The notes below the pieces were generated by a model. It had not been told where the DNA came from and searched no databases. It saw only the letters and a program-made list of their open reading frames with translations. A program made the translations under genes and the position numbers. Shown piece after piece: positions 1-10,000 of a stretch of DNA of 23,558 bases. The DNA comes from a virus: positions 1 through 23,558 of the IMG/VR virus record IMGVR_UViG_3300007514_000418. One strand, 5' to 3'. The first letter of the stretch is position 1, and every line of letters starts with the position of its first letter.

Positions 1-48
1 GCGGCGAGTATTGTAGAGTTGGAAGTACAACCATCTGTATTTGATTAA
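1..48 (+). CDS. C-terminal end of an upstream gene (partial)
   Basis: Frame 1 is open from the first base for 15 codons and ends with TAA at 46-48, immediately before the terminase ATG at 49. The visible tail (AASIVELEVQPSVFD) is too short to identify. Exact abutment with the next gene matches the gap-free packing of the whole window, so this is probably the end of a real gene in the same operon. It could also be an open run by chance. Confidence 0.5.
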   Translation, partial: AASIVELEVQPSVFD

Positions 49-1737
49 ATGGCTAATTCAGCAAAAGACAAAGGTATCCTTAACAGGAAAGTATTCTTAG
101 AATCGTTAGAGAATAACGGGAATGTAGCTGATGCTCTGATAGCTACAGGTGTTACACGATCCGCTTACGAAAAGTGGAGGCAAAGATTTCCAGACTTCGC
201 CGCAAAAGCTGATGCGATACGACTCAACTTTTCTGATGAGAAGCCTGATAAAGAAATACCAGCATTTGAACATTTCAGAGATGAATACTTCGGGCATATG
301 TCCCCTTGGTTTCATCTACGAGCTATAGACGCATACGAAAACACACCTCCGGGAAATATCACACTCATCCTATGGCCTCCTGAACACGGCAAAACAACAC
401 TTGCAGAGGATTACTTTTGTTACAAACTCGCAACAAACCCTGAGTTTCGTATCACAGTAGGTTCAGAGGGACAGGATATGGCTAGGAAAATTCTTGGTCG
501 TATCCGTACACGTATGGAACCGACTGGTCCTTTTCCATTATATGTAGCCAAATATGGTCCTTTTGTTCCTCAGAATGAATCAGGTAGAAAAACTGCACAA
601 TCATGGGGAGCGGATTATTTCAATGTTTTCAAGAAGTCGAAACACGATGAGCGTGACTATTCGATGGTTTCTTTAGGGTGGAGGTCGAAGATCGCTGGTA
701 CACGTACTGACCATCTGCACATTGATGATATTCAGTCTCGTGTGTCGTTGAACCTGACGGAACAGATGTTCGAGATTTTCCGACAGGACTGGTTGACTCG
801 TCCGGGAGAGAGAGGTCGAACAAGTATTAACGGCACTCGTGTCGGTGAAGATGATTTCTATCAGAGGATTATGACTGAGATAGATGAAGATATTCTTAGA
901 GTGATTCGTTTCCCTGCCATAGTACAGAATGGTGACGATGAGCCTGAACCTTTGTGGCCTGAGATGTTCTCGATGGAAGCTCTCGACAGGATTCGTCGTA
1001 AAGTTGGTGAAGAAGCATGGTCACGTAACTACATGCAGGAGCCTACAAGTTCCTTAGCGGCGACATTTAATGACGAATCTATTAAGAAATGTTTGAATCC
1101 ATTGCGTTCTACATTGCATGATCCTCCTAAAGATTGCACTGTTTACATCGGTGTTGACCCTGCGTTGGGTGGAATGAATTGTGTCATGGCGGCCACACCG
1201 CATGAAGGCAAGTTGAAGATACTTTTCTTACGTGAGGATCAGGGATTAACTAGAAACGAGCAGATACTTCAGGTAGTAGAGGAAGCGATTTTACGCTGTC
1301 AGAAGAACGGTGCGTCTGTATCTGATGTGGTTATTGAAGCGATGGTGTTTCAGAAAGGGTTGTCTCGTGATGAAAGGCTTATAGAGATGACTGAACGGTA
1401 CGGGTTCAGAGTAAGAGAGCATCTGACAGGTGTGAACAAATATGATGAAACTATTGGTATACCTTCTATGGCTTTATCGTTCATGCGAGGAGAGATAGAT
1501 ATAGCTTACGCTGACGATCCTGTTACTAGGCATCAAGCTGATGAACTTATAAGACAGCTTAAATCATGGCGACCATTGGTAAAGGGTACTAAATTGAGGC
1601 AAGACAGGGTAATGGCGTTGTGGTTTATATGGATTCTTTGGAGACAAAGGAAGCAAGCTTTTGATGTAGACTCTTCACAATTTAACTTTAAGGCACTACC
1701 TTATAATAAGACGCGTTCTACAATCGGAGCTTATTAG
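49..1737 (+). CDS. terL: Phage terminase large subunit (packaging ATPase/nuclease) with N-terminal HTH-like segment
   Basis: This is the motor that drives DNA into the procapsid through the portal and cuts the concatemer. Residues ~18-60 (FLESLENNGNVADALIATGV, then EKWRQRFPDF) resemble the DNA-binding helix-turn-helix of small terminase subunits, here fused to the large one. The ATPase has a Walker A-like WPPEHGKT at 109-116, Walker B-like LHIDDI at 223-228 and a coupling-type NGTR at 261-264. The RNase H-like nuclease follows, with acidic residues D370 (YIGVDPALGG), E430 (VVIEAM) and D519 (RQDRVMALW). Length (562 aa) is normal for the family. The ATG directly follows the upstream stop and no strong Shine-Dalgarno is visible, so translational coupling is likely. 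It has five cysteines, unlike the genes after the portal. Identification is from motifs only. Confidence 0.93.
   Translation: MANSAKDKGILNRKVFLESLENNGNVADALIATGVTRSAYEKWRQRFPDFAAKADAIRLNFSDEKPDKEIPAFEHFRDEYFGHMSPWFHLRAIDAYENTPPGNITLILWPPEHGKTTLAEDYFCYKLATNPEFRITVGSEGQDMARKILGRIRTRMEPTGPFPLYVAKYGPFVPQNESGRKTAQSWGADYFNVFKKSKHDERDYSMVSLGWRSKIAGTRTDHLHIDDIQSRVSLNLTEQMFEIFRQDWLTRPGERGRTSINGTRVGEDDFYQRIMTEIDEDILRVIRFPAIVQNGDDEPEPLWPEMFSMEALDRIRRKVGEEAWSRNYMQEPTSSLAATFNDESIKKCLNPLRSTLHDPPKDCTVYIGVDPALGGMNCVMAATPHEGKLKILFLREDQGLTRNEQILQVVEEAILRCQKNGASVSDVVIEAMVFQKGLSRDERLIEMTERYGFRVREHLTGVNKYDETIGIPSMALSFMRGEIDIAYADDPVTRHQADELIRQLKSWRPLVKGTKLRQDRVMALWFIWILWRQRKQAFDVDSSQFNFKALPYNKTRSTIGAY
1726..1729 (+). 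promoter_or_regulatory. Shine-Dalgarno deciding the GTG start of the portal gene
   Basis: GGAG sits inside the end of the terminase gene, seven bases before the GTG at 1737. There is no ATG nearby in the portal frame. GTG with this site, in the TAGTG stop/start overlap, is the best start. Confidence 0.6.
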
Positions 1738-3569
1738 TGGCGTATACTTTTGAGGAAATAGTCGGTATAGTCCGACAGAGACAAGACATCCAGTCACCTT
1801 TGTTATCAAAGATGATTGATATTAAAGAAAGGTATAACGGTGATTATGTTATACCTCTTCCTTCTATGGACGAAGAACCTGTTCTTCCTCCGTTAACTCC
1901 GTCTTTAATATCTGAGAATATTGATGCTGTAGCTCAAAGAGCCGCATCAGTAACCCCGTATATAGGTTGCCCTGCTATTGACCCTAGCAAAGAACGTGGT
2001 AAAAGATCTAGACAATATGCTGATATTCGTAAACGTGCGCTTGCCGCTACTTGGTATCAGAACAAATATAAGCTAAAGATGCGTCGCGCTTACCGGCATC
2101 TCGCTGGTTACGCTACTACTGCTCTTGTAGTAAACCCCGATTTCAAAACAGGTATGCCTAAGATAGAGGTTCGTGACCCACTTGGCGTTTATCCTGAACC
2201 ATCCGCGGCTGAGAATTATGATATTCCACGTAACTGTGCTTTCGTGTATGGCAAATCAGGTGATTGGTTAAGAGCTAACTATCCTGCTTCACGCGATGAG
2301 AATGGTGGACCGATAGCATCCGATAACAATGCACGGCAAGAACTATGGGATTGCTGTGAATGGATCGACGAGGAACATATCGTCATCGGGATAATGGGAC
2401 CACGTTACAATCATTTCAACCAAACGTACCCTTACCATAGCACACAGTTGGAACTGTCAAGATACGAGAATCTCGCAGGGATGCCTTGTGTGATAACTCC
2501 GGGTCGTGTCACATTAGATAAAATTTCTTCTTCAGTATCGAACGTCGTTGGGATGGTCGATCTTATGGCAAAACTAATGGCACTTGAACTCATAGCCCAA
2601 GAGAAAGCAATCTTCCCAGATCGCTACATTATCGGACGTTCAGGGCAAGTGCCGATGATAGTAGGAGGTGAATGGAAAGATGGTAGGGAAGGCGAGGTCA
2701 ATGTTCTCCTCGACGCGGAACAGATCGGAGAGCTTAGAGGATCACCTGACCAGAATACGAACATCGCCATCGATAGGCTCGAACGTAATGCCCGCGTATC
2801 GACAGGTACGGTTCCCCAAATTGGGGGAGAGAGTTATGGCGCTCTTCGCACTGGTAGGGGCATTGACGCTCTTATGGGTGCCGCTCTTGATCCAAGGATA
2901 CAAGAACTTCAAGAGATCATGGAAGGACATCTTCCCCATCTTAACGAATGCTTATTCGCCACATACAAAGGATACTGGGGAAGCAAAACAATATCTACAT
3001 TCACTGGTTATGCAGGCGACTTTGGACAGGTTGAGTTCACGCCTGATGAACATTTTGAAACGTTCGACAACGTAGTATCTCACTCGGTTCCGGGTGCTGA
3101 TGTTCAAGGTACGACTATTCAGCTTGGACAGTTGTTGCAGATGAAAGGTATTAGTCTTTCTACTTTCAGGACAAAGCATCCGTTTATTGAAGATCCTGAA
3201 GCTGAAGGCAGAAGGGTTGATGAGGAACAGTTAGAGGAAGCTGTTATGGTTGCTATACAACAGCAAGCTGTTCAGGGTGCGTTGCCTGTAATTTATATAT
3301 CTAAGATAGAGAAGTATCGTAAAAAAGGTTTAGATATTTTTGAAGCTATAGAAAAAGCTGATGAGGATATTAGAGAAATGCAAGCGGCGCAAGCCCCTCC
3401 TCCTGACGCTGGACAAGCTATATCTCCTGAAGAAGCGATGGGATTAGCTGGCCCTCCTCAAGCGATACCACCTGAAGCGATGGGAGAAGTTGAATCTGCG
3501 GCTCCGCAAAATGTAGCACCTGAACAAGCAATAGCTGAAATGCAAGCGGCTTTAGCGGCAGGTGGCTAA
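1737..3569 (+). CDS. Portal protein
   Basis: This is the dodecameric ring at the capsid vertex through which DNA enters and leaves. The identification rests on its place straight after terminase, its length of 610 aa, and a portal-like N-terminal half: SLISENIDAVAQRAASVTPY (56-75), then a long basic helix (RKRALAATWYQNKYKLKMRR), HLAGYATTALVVNPDFKTGM (121-140) and DPLGVYPEPS (147-156). Residues from ~545 are a low-complexity Ala/Gln/Pro/Glu tail containing a near-repeat (PEEAMG and PPEAMGE). The start is GTG at 1737, overlapping the terminase TAG by one base, with GGAG seven bases upstream. Six cysteines are present. The segment around 2641-2880 is clearly GC-richer (about 54% by my count) than the rest of the gene. 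The exact portal family was not tested. Confidence 0.85.
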   Translation: MAYTFEEIVGIVRQRQDIQSPLLSKMIDIKERYNGDYVIPLPSMDEEPVLPPLTPSLISENIDAVAQRAASVTPYIGCPAIDPSKERGKRSRQYADIRKRALAATWYQNKYKLKMRRAYRHLAGYATTALVVNPDFKTGMPKIEVRDPLGVYPEPSAAENYDIPRNCAFVYGKSGDWLRANYPASRDENGGPIASDNNARQELWDCCEWIDEEHIVIGIMGPRYNHFNQTYPYHSTQLELSRYENLAGMPCVITPGRVTLDKISSSVSNVVGMVDLMAKLMALELIAQEKAIFPDRYIIGRSGQVPMIVGGEWKDGREGEVNVLLDAEQIGELRGSPDQNTNIAIDRLERNARVSTGTVPQIGGESYGALRTGRGIDALMGAALDPRIQELQEIMEGHLPHLNECLFATYKGYWGSKTISTFTGYAGDFGQVEFTPDEHFETFDNVVSHSVPGADVQGTTIQLGQLLQMKGISLSTFRTKHPFIEDPEAEGRRVDEEQLEEAVMVAIQQQAVQGALPVIYISKIEKYRKKGLDIFEAIEKADEDIREMQAAQAPPPDAGQAISPEEAMGLAGPPQAIPPEAMGEVESAAPQNVAPEQAIAEMQAALAAGG

Positions 3570-4027
3570 TGGCAAGAACAGTACCTAAACCTAAAATAGA
3601 TAAAGCTGGTGGGACTCAACCTGCGGCTACTTCTCCTGATGTTGTATATGGACAAGGTGTGCAAAATATTGAAGCACAAAACGAAATAGGCATACCAGAT
3701 AATAGAGGGATACCAACTAATACTCCTTCTCCACCTGTATTGAAAGGGCCAGAAGGAGTTATTTCTACTAGCGCTCCACAAGCTTCACCTGATGCTTTAC
3801 AAGCGGCACAAATGTATAATCCGCAGACGATGGCTATGAACGCTATGGATGATGATCCGACTTTGGATATAACTGCTGGTTTGTATAGGACTTTGGATTC
3901 TGCACAGTTTAGGCAAGATCAGAAAATTACTGCTGTTAAGAAAAGGTTACTTGCAGGTTTAGCAGATGCACAGAGCGAAGTGTTGCAATCATTAGGTTCG
4001 CACATTAAGAGCCGCCAAACGCTATGA
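3569..4027 (+). CDS. Small virion-associated protein of unknown function
   Basis: I do not recognise this 152-residue protein. Residues 1 to ~85 are rich in Pro, Ala, Thr, Ser and Gln and look disordered (for example TPSPPVLKGPEG). The C-terminal ~55 residues look helical (FRQDQKITAVKKRLLAGLAD) and end at HIKSRQTL. It has no cysteine, no membrane segment and no signal peptide. The gene starts in a TAATG overlap with the portal stop, with a weak AGG just upstream, and ends by overlapping the next start in ATGA. In many phages a scaffold or head-completion gene follows the portal. A disordered protein with a helical C-terminus could be a scaffold, but no capsid gene follows, so I leave it unassigned. 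Its fixed place between portal and giant gene suggests a structural or assembly role. Confidence 0.75.
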   Translation: MARTVPKPKIDKAGGTQPAATSPDVVYGQGVQNIEAQNEIGIPDNRGIPTNTPSPPVLKGPEGVISTSAPQASPDALQAAQMYNPQTMAMNAMDDDPTLDITAGLYRTLDSAQFRQDQKITAVKKRLLAGLADAQSEVLQSLGSHIKSRQTL

Positions 4028-7000
4028 GTATAGACGAAGATGTATGGGGTGGGGGTGGTTCCACTAGTCGTGGTGGTGGGGGTAGTGTTAGCAGACCACC
4101 TTCTTCGCCTTCTGGTGGGTCTAATGATGAAGAGCAAATTATGTTTAATAAAAGGTTGCAACTTTTATCGGACGCTGGTGCTGGGGGTTTGTTTCAGTTA
4201 GATAACGATATTTTAGTTGACTTGATTCTCAACACACAAATAAGTGATGCTGAGATGCTTGAAAGTTTTTATTCTGCTTTAGATGAAACTCATAAAACTA
4301 CAGCCGTTGAGTATCTAGGTGGAATGAAAAAAGAATCTCAACATTTCTTTTGGAATGCTTTGCCTTCTGGTACACAAAATGAATTAACCCAATTCGGGTA
4401 TGAGTTACCTAAGAAAGACAAAATTGATTGGTGGAACCCTTGGGATTGGAAAGATTATTTTGACGAAGAAGTAGGTTCCGAATTTAAGAAACGTGGTTTG
4501 AATGCTTTAAATCCTTGGAATATGGTTACAAGTCCGAAAGACTATTTTAGTGCGGCGGCTTCAACAATCGCTAAAAATCCTTGGCTTCCTGTTACTGGAA
4601 CAATATCGTTGATCGGTGCAGGTAGTAGTTGGCTTCCAAGAAAAGCTATAGAAATGATAGACGCAGGGTTTCATAAAGGCCGACATGGTTTAAGAGGGTT
4701 CGCTCTTGGGCATGATGAAATGGGCAGTATGAAAGATTTGTACAAACCTTTTGTAGGTATTGTTAAACACTGGGATAACGCTAAATACGCAGAGACAACA
4801 TACTCGGATGAAACTATTAATGCTATTAAAGACCAGTTGCAAGATGAAACATTATACGAACAGCTTCTTTACACCCAAAGATACGGTGATATATCTGAAG
4901 GGATTTTTAGATATTACTTAGATGAAAATGGTGGGGATCAGATAGAAGCAAGAAGAAGTATGGAAAAGTTTTTATCAAGCGGTGTTTTAGCATCTACGTC
5001 TTGGCGTGGTGCTGAAAGATACGCGATGGCTGGCACTGTTTCTTATGGTGGCGTATTCGCAGAAGAGTTAGATCGTTTTATTTTAAGTCTTCCACCTGCA
5101 TTTGGTGGTGCTAGAAGAGATGAACTTTGGGGTATGTTCGAGGGTTTGTCAGACACTTCGAGAAATCATTTCGGAGGGTACGGTACAGAATATTATGATG
5201 AAGAAGCTAGAGAATGGATTCAAGGCGATGCGATAATACGAGGCCAAGAGTATTACGGTGATCGTGATACGGCTCTTGGCGAAGCGAACCGTTTTTGGAC
5301 AGGAACAAGAACAAGTATTCCTTTAACTATGGAGATCCTTGGGTCTATCGTTTTTGATCCAACTAACGCTAGTTTAGTAGGAATAGCTAAAATTAGGCAT
5401 GCTCGTTCTGCTATCAATATGCGTTCCAAAACGACACTTGAAGGTTATGCAGGTGCGATTAGATCAGAACGTGAAGCGGCTTCTGCGATACGTGCGTTAG
5501 ATGAATTAGAGGGTGCTTTAGATGCAGGCGTACCTCTTGGTGAGGCTGTTGCTGAAGCCGGAATGGGTTCTCGTTTAACTAGAGGTATTTTTAATGGAAC
5601 TGATGGTTCAAGAAAATCTGTTAAAGGTGTGCTTAAAGAATGGGCTAAACAACATGGTGATACTTTTTTCAGAAACACATCTGTATGGAGAAAAGAAGAG
5701 CTTCGTTCTATAGGCAGGAAAGTAGATCAGATCACTGAAGCTTTTCGTAAACATAATATATGGCAAAAAGAACAATACAGGTTGCAGGCGCTTGGTCAAC
5801 CTGCTTTCCAATCATCATCTCCACTTATTACAGATCTTGTGAGAGTGGACCCTCGGTTTGAAAATGTTATAGAAATTATGGAGAGATTCCATAATAGGCG
5901 AATGCAAATCAGCGGCACACAAGATCTGACAACAGTACAAGTTTTGGACGAGATGGGTGATGTTGTTAAGAGTGAGAGAATTTATATCGATCCTAGTGAT
6001 GTAAAAGTACCTGTTCAAAAACCGGGACTTGACGAGTGGGATGGCTGGTGGGATTTCTTAGCTGAGTATGATGGTTTCGCTGTAATGTCTCTGGGGTTGA
6101 ATCAACGTCATCAAAGCTTGATGTACTTCCCTCGTATTTCATGGGGTGCGATAGGAAAGAATCGTGCTTTTCTTGCACGTAGAAAGTTCATGGCGAAAGG
6201 CGACAGTTTAGAAGGTTTACGCGGAGGGCTTTGGGCTGAGACTCTTATACGCAATGAGGGTATAAGTCAACGATTGTTAGGTGACGTTATTTACGCTGAA
6301 CTTCAAACAGGAAAACATGGTGATAAATTAAAAACACTTAGCCATGATGAGATTTGGTCAGCGACAGTACGACCACAATATTTTGAAGAACACGCTACGA
6401 CTCTTGCAGAGAAATGGCAATTAAGCCGTAGTGAAGTTTCTGTTTTACAAGAGCTTATTGTAACTCAACGAAATGCGGCAACATCGAAACTTTATGAAAT
6501 GTATGAATCAGTTGTTTTAAAAGGTGACGATCTTGATGATTATATAAAAGCGAATTTTGGTGACGCTGAGTTAGCTCAAATTATGAAAGACAACTGGGTG
6601 CATATAGATGAGTATTGGAGAAGCCATATTGTAAAACATGGTAAACCTGTTTTCAATGAGGAAACTGGCAAACTAATGTACGCTCCGAACTGGTGGAAAA
6701 GTTGGGGTCGTGAAGGAAAAGCTTACGTTGAAAGAAGAAGACGCAATTTACTACCTGACGCTAACGGTGTAGAGAGTGAACATTTATTAAGATTCCCTAG
6801 CGAAGTTACTAAAACAACTACTAAAACTTGGGATGAACTTTTTCATTCTGGTATAGATATAGGTAAAATACGACACAATTTGAACGCTTCAAAAATTGAA
6901 ACTCCTAACGAGTTGATGCATTTATTGGAAACTCTAGGAACTAAATGGGTTGCTGAAGAATTAAAAATGTCTGTTAAAAATTTGAAATCTTTTATAAAGA

Positions 7001-10000
7001 ACGACCTTCATCTTTATTACGCAGAAAATAAAATGTATAACGCCGCTGGTAAACTTCGAGATTTTGGACTTGCAGTTGCATATCAGACAGCGTACAAACC
7101 TTTGCAATGGTCAGGTTTTTTCTTTAAGAACGCACCTTCAAAAAATACTATAGATGTAGCTACAGATTTTCTGAATAATCACGACCAAGTAACTGAACTC
7201 AAATCGTTAGTTGATATGGGAACATTAGGTGGAGTTCCAACAACTGTGATCGACCAATATTTGACTCGTTTTATTTTTGGCACAGAAGGCGAACGTATGA
7301 ATATCATCAACGAATTTTTGTATGATGTCATGGGCAGGTCAGGTGGTTTTGCATACGGCAGAAAGAAAGCGTTAGATATATTCAATGAACACGCACTTCA
7401 GACAAGACATGCTTATTCGAATATAGGGCAAGATTTATGGTTAGGTAAATCTGGGTTATCAGTTGGAGCGGTGATACCTGCTGAAGCGCACATGGCGCAA
7501 TTATCGCAACTGAAAACAATTCCTTCATGGCGTGAAGTTGGAAGAATGACGCAACACATGGGACTGTTACGTCATCTTGGGTACAAATTTGGTATCGCGC
7601 AATTAGATTTATTTTTCCAAAAATTTTGGCGACCTAAAGTTCTACTTAAAATGGGTGTCGCGCCGAGAAACTTTTTTGACGAAGCGTTACAAATGGGGTT
7701 ACGTCACGGATTCGGCGCTCAAACTGATACTCGTTTAGCGATTACTGCTTCAGGAAGAATCGCTGTAAGAGATGCATACGGCAGGATCACTTCAGGGAAA
7801 AGGGGTGATGTTGCTTGGACTACAGAACAAATAGCTCAAGGCGACAGACAAGCTTTGTTAAGGAAATTAGCTGGTGTGGAACCAGTATCTCAAGCTAATC
7901 TTGGGTTGCTTAAATTCCCTGCTATTGTTGCAAGAAAATTAAATGATGTATTACAAATAGGTAATAAAGCTATTCATAGAAAAGCAGTAAGAGCGGCTCA
8001 TGCTCGTGTCGGTACTTCCAAATGGGAAAAAGACTTGACTGATGATCAAAGACAGCAAGTTATTGTTGAAGAAATGATAAAACTTTACAATGACGGCAAT
8101 AAACCTTCAGAAGCATTACTACATACACAATTCCTCGCAGAATGGAAACTTCGGGAACTTAATCCTGAATATCATATAACAGGTCAGTTGTCACCGTTTG
8201 ATGAACTCGTCCCTGACAAAGTTGCTGTAGCTAAAAAAGCGTTAGAACTACGAGGCGTATCTGGAGAGAGACAAAGAGAAGGCGTATATCATGCGTTAAA
8301 TAATCCTGTAGTTATGGAAACTATTACAGAAGATTTGATGCGCCCTATGTCACCCTACATGGATGATAAAACTGGTACTGATCTTGTCATAAGAAGCGGA
8401 GGTGAATTGGATAGCCGTAATGTTAGATACCGGCTACCGATGGATCCTATAAGAACAGAAACAAGATTTTATACTGGGACTAGCGGAAGTGTAACCAACA
8501 TGGACGGCGCTTTACAGCAGATGAACTGGTTGAAAGATGAACCTGCCGCTGTGGAAATGGGTGTCGAACTTGTTCATCATATAGATGACCAGTTAAATAC
8601 TTTCTTTAAAGGCATAGTACCTCCGGGTTGGCAAGCTCCTTGGAGGAAGACTGGTAAACCTGTGTTACCTGAAGGCACTGGGATGCCTCCGCATATTTCA
8701 GATATTGATGTTAAAAGCGTAGATAGTGGTCCTTCGATTCGAGAAGAGGATTGGGTTGAATTCCCTATCGGAGGAATGGAAGGCTCTGCCTTGGAGGAGG
8801 ATTGGGTTGACTTAGAGATGGATGACCTCCATAGTATTCATACGGCTACTGATCCTCTTAAAAATGCTGAAGGCAAGGTAGAAATTCATTTAGATTTCGG
8901 TGTTCTTGCTAGACAATATAAATCTATTTTATTTGGTCATAAAAATATAACAAAAGGACCTAATGCTGTTGCTTTAGAAACTCTTGGTTATCATCCTCGT
9001 ACATTTGTTGAAGGTTTATCTGAGCTTAATTTAACTGCGGGTCATTCAAGTGTTCCTGAAACTTTTCTAAATGTTTTAAATGCAGAACGCGCAAAAATGG
9101 GTATGGCTCCAAAGAAAGCAGGGGATGTATTAGAAGAAGCTGAACCTTTTTATTTGTATTCTTTTGAGCGTGAAGTAGCTAAAGCTCGTCTACAACACTA
9201 TGAACAAATAGTCACAGATGTAGATTTAGTAAAAGCTAATCAGATTGCTTTGCAACAGTTAGGTATTCCTGAATCAGCGGCTCTTTCAGACAAGGTGCCT
9301 CTTGCTCATCCTGTTACTAGGATTATTTCTGGCGGTCAATCTGGTGCTGATATAGCTGGTCTTCGTGCAGGTCGGGCGCTTCAGATTGAAACTGGTGGTC
9401 TTGCTCCTATAGATGAGAAGGGTAAGCTTCAAGCTTCGAGAAAAAAAACAAAACATGGTAAAGCACCTAAAGATCCTGAAATGAGAGAACTTGGGTTAAC
9501 AGCAATAAAAGGCGAAATACCGGCTCAAGGTGACAACGCGGCTTGGGCTGAATTCTACATGAAACGAACTAAAGCTAATGTAGATGCGGCTGATGGGACT
9601 GTTGTTTTCACTCAAAAAGATCTTCCTAAAACAATTGATGGTCGCGGAGTTACTGGTACTCAAAGGACGATTGATTACGCAAAAACTAAAAGAGATCATT
9701 CAGTTAAAATATTTGAAACAGACAAACTTACTGCTCAACACAAAAAAGAACTTTTGCAATGGTTGAAACGAAACAACATTAAAACACTTAATGTCGCTGG
9801 TCCAAGGCAACATGTTGTTGAAGCTAAATGGATTCCTAAGAGTCCTGTTATGCTTAGTGGCAAGTTTGGTGAAGGTCAAGTCCTTAAAGCCGCTGACCAT
9901 GTAAAATCTGAAACTTTGTTTGACGCGGTAGTTAATGGTGAGCGTACTGCTTTGATAGCTCCTAAATCTACTGAAGTAGCATCTGAGACAATAAGAGGCA

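Noticed and set aside
2668-3075. 135-codon frame overlapping the portal gene, with a hydrophobic segment
   Set aside because: It lies wholly inside the well-supported portal frame, in a GC-rich patch that lowers stop-codon frequency, and I saw no convincing ribosome site.
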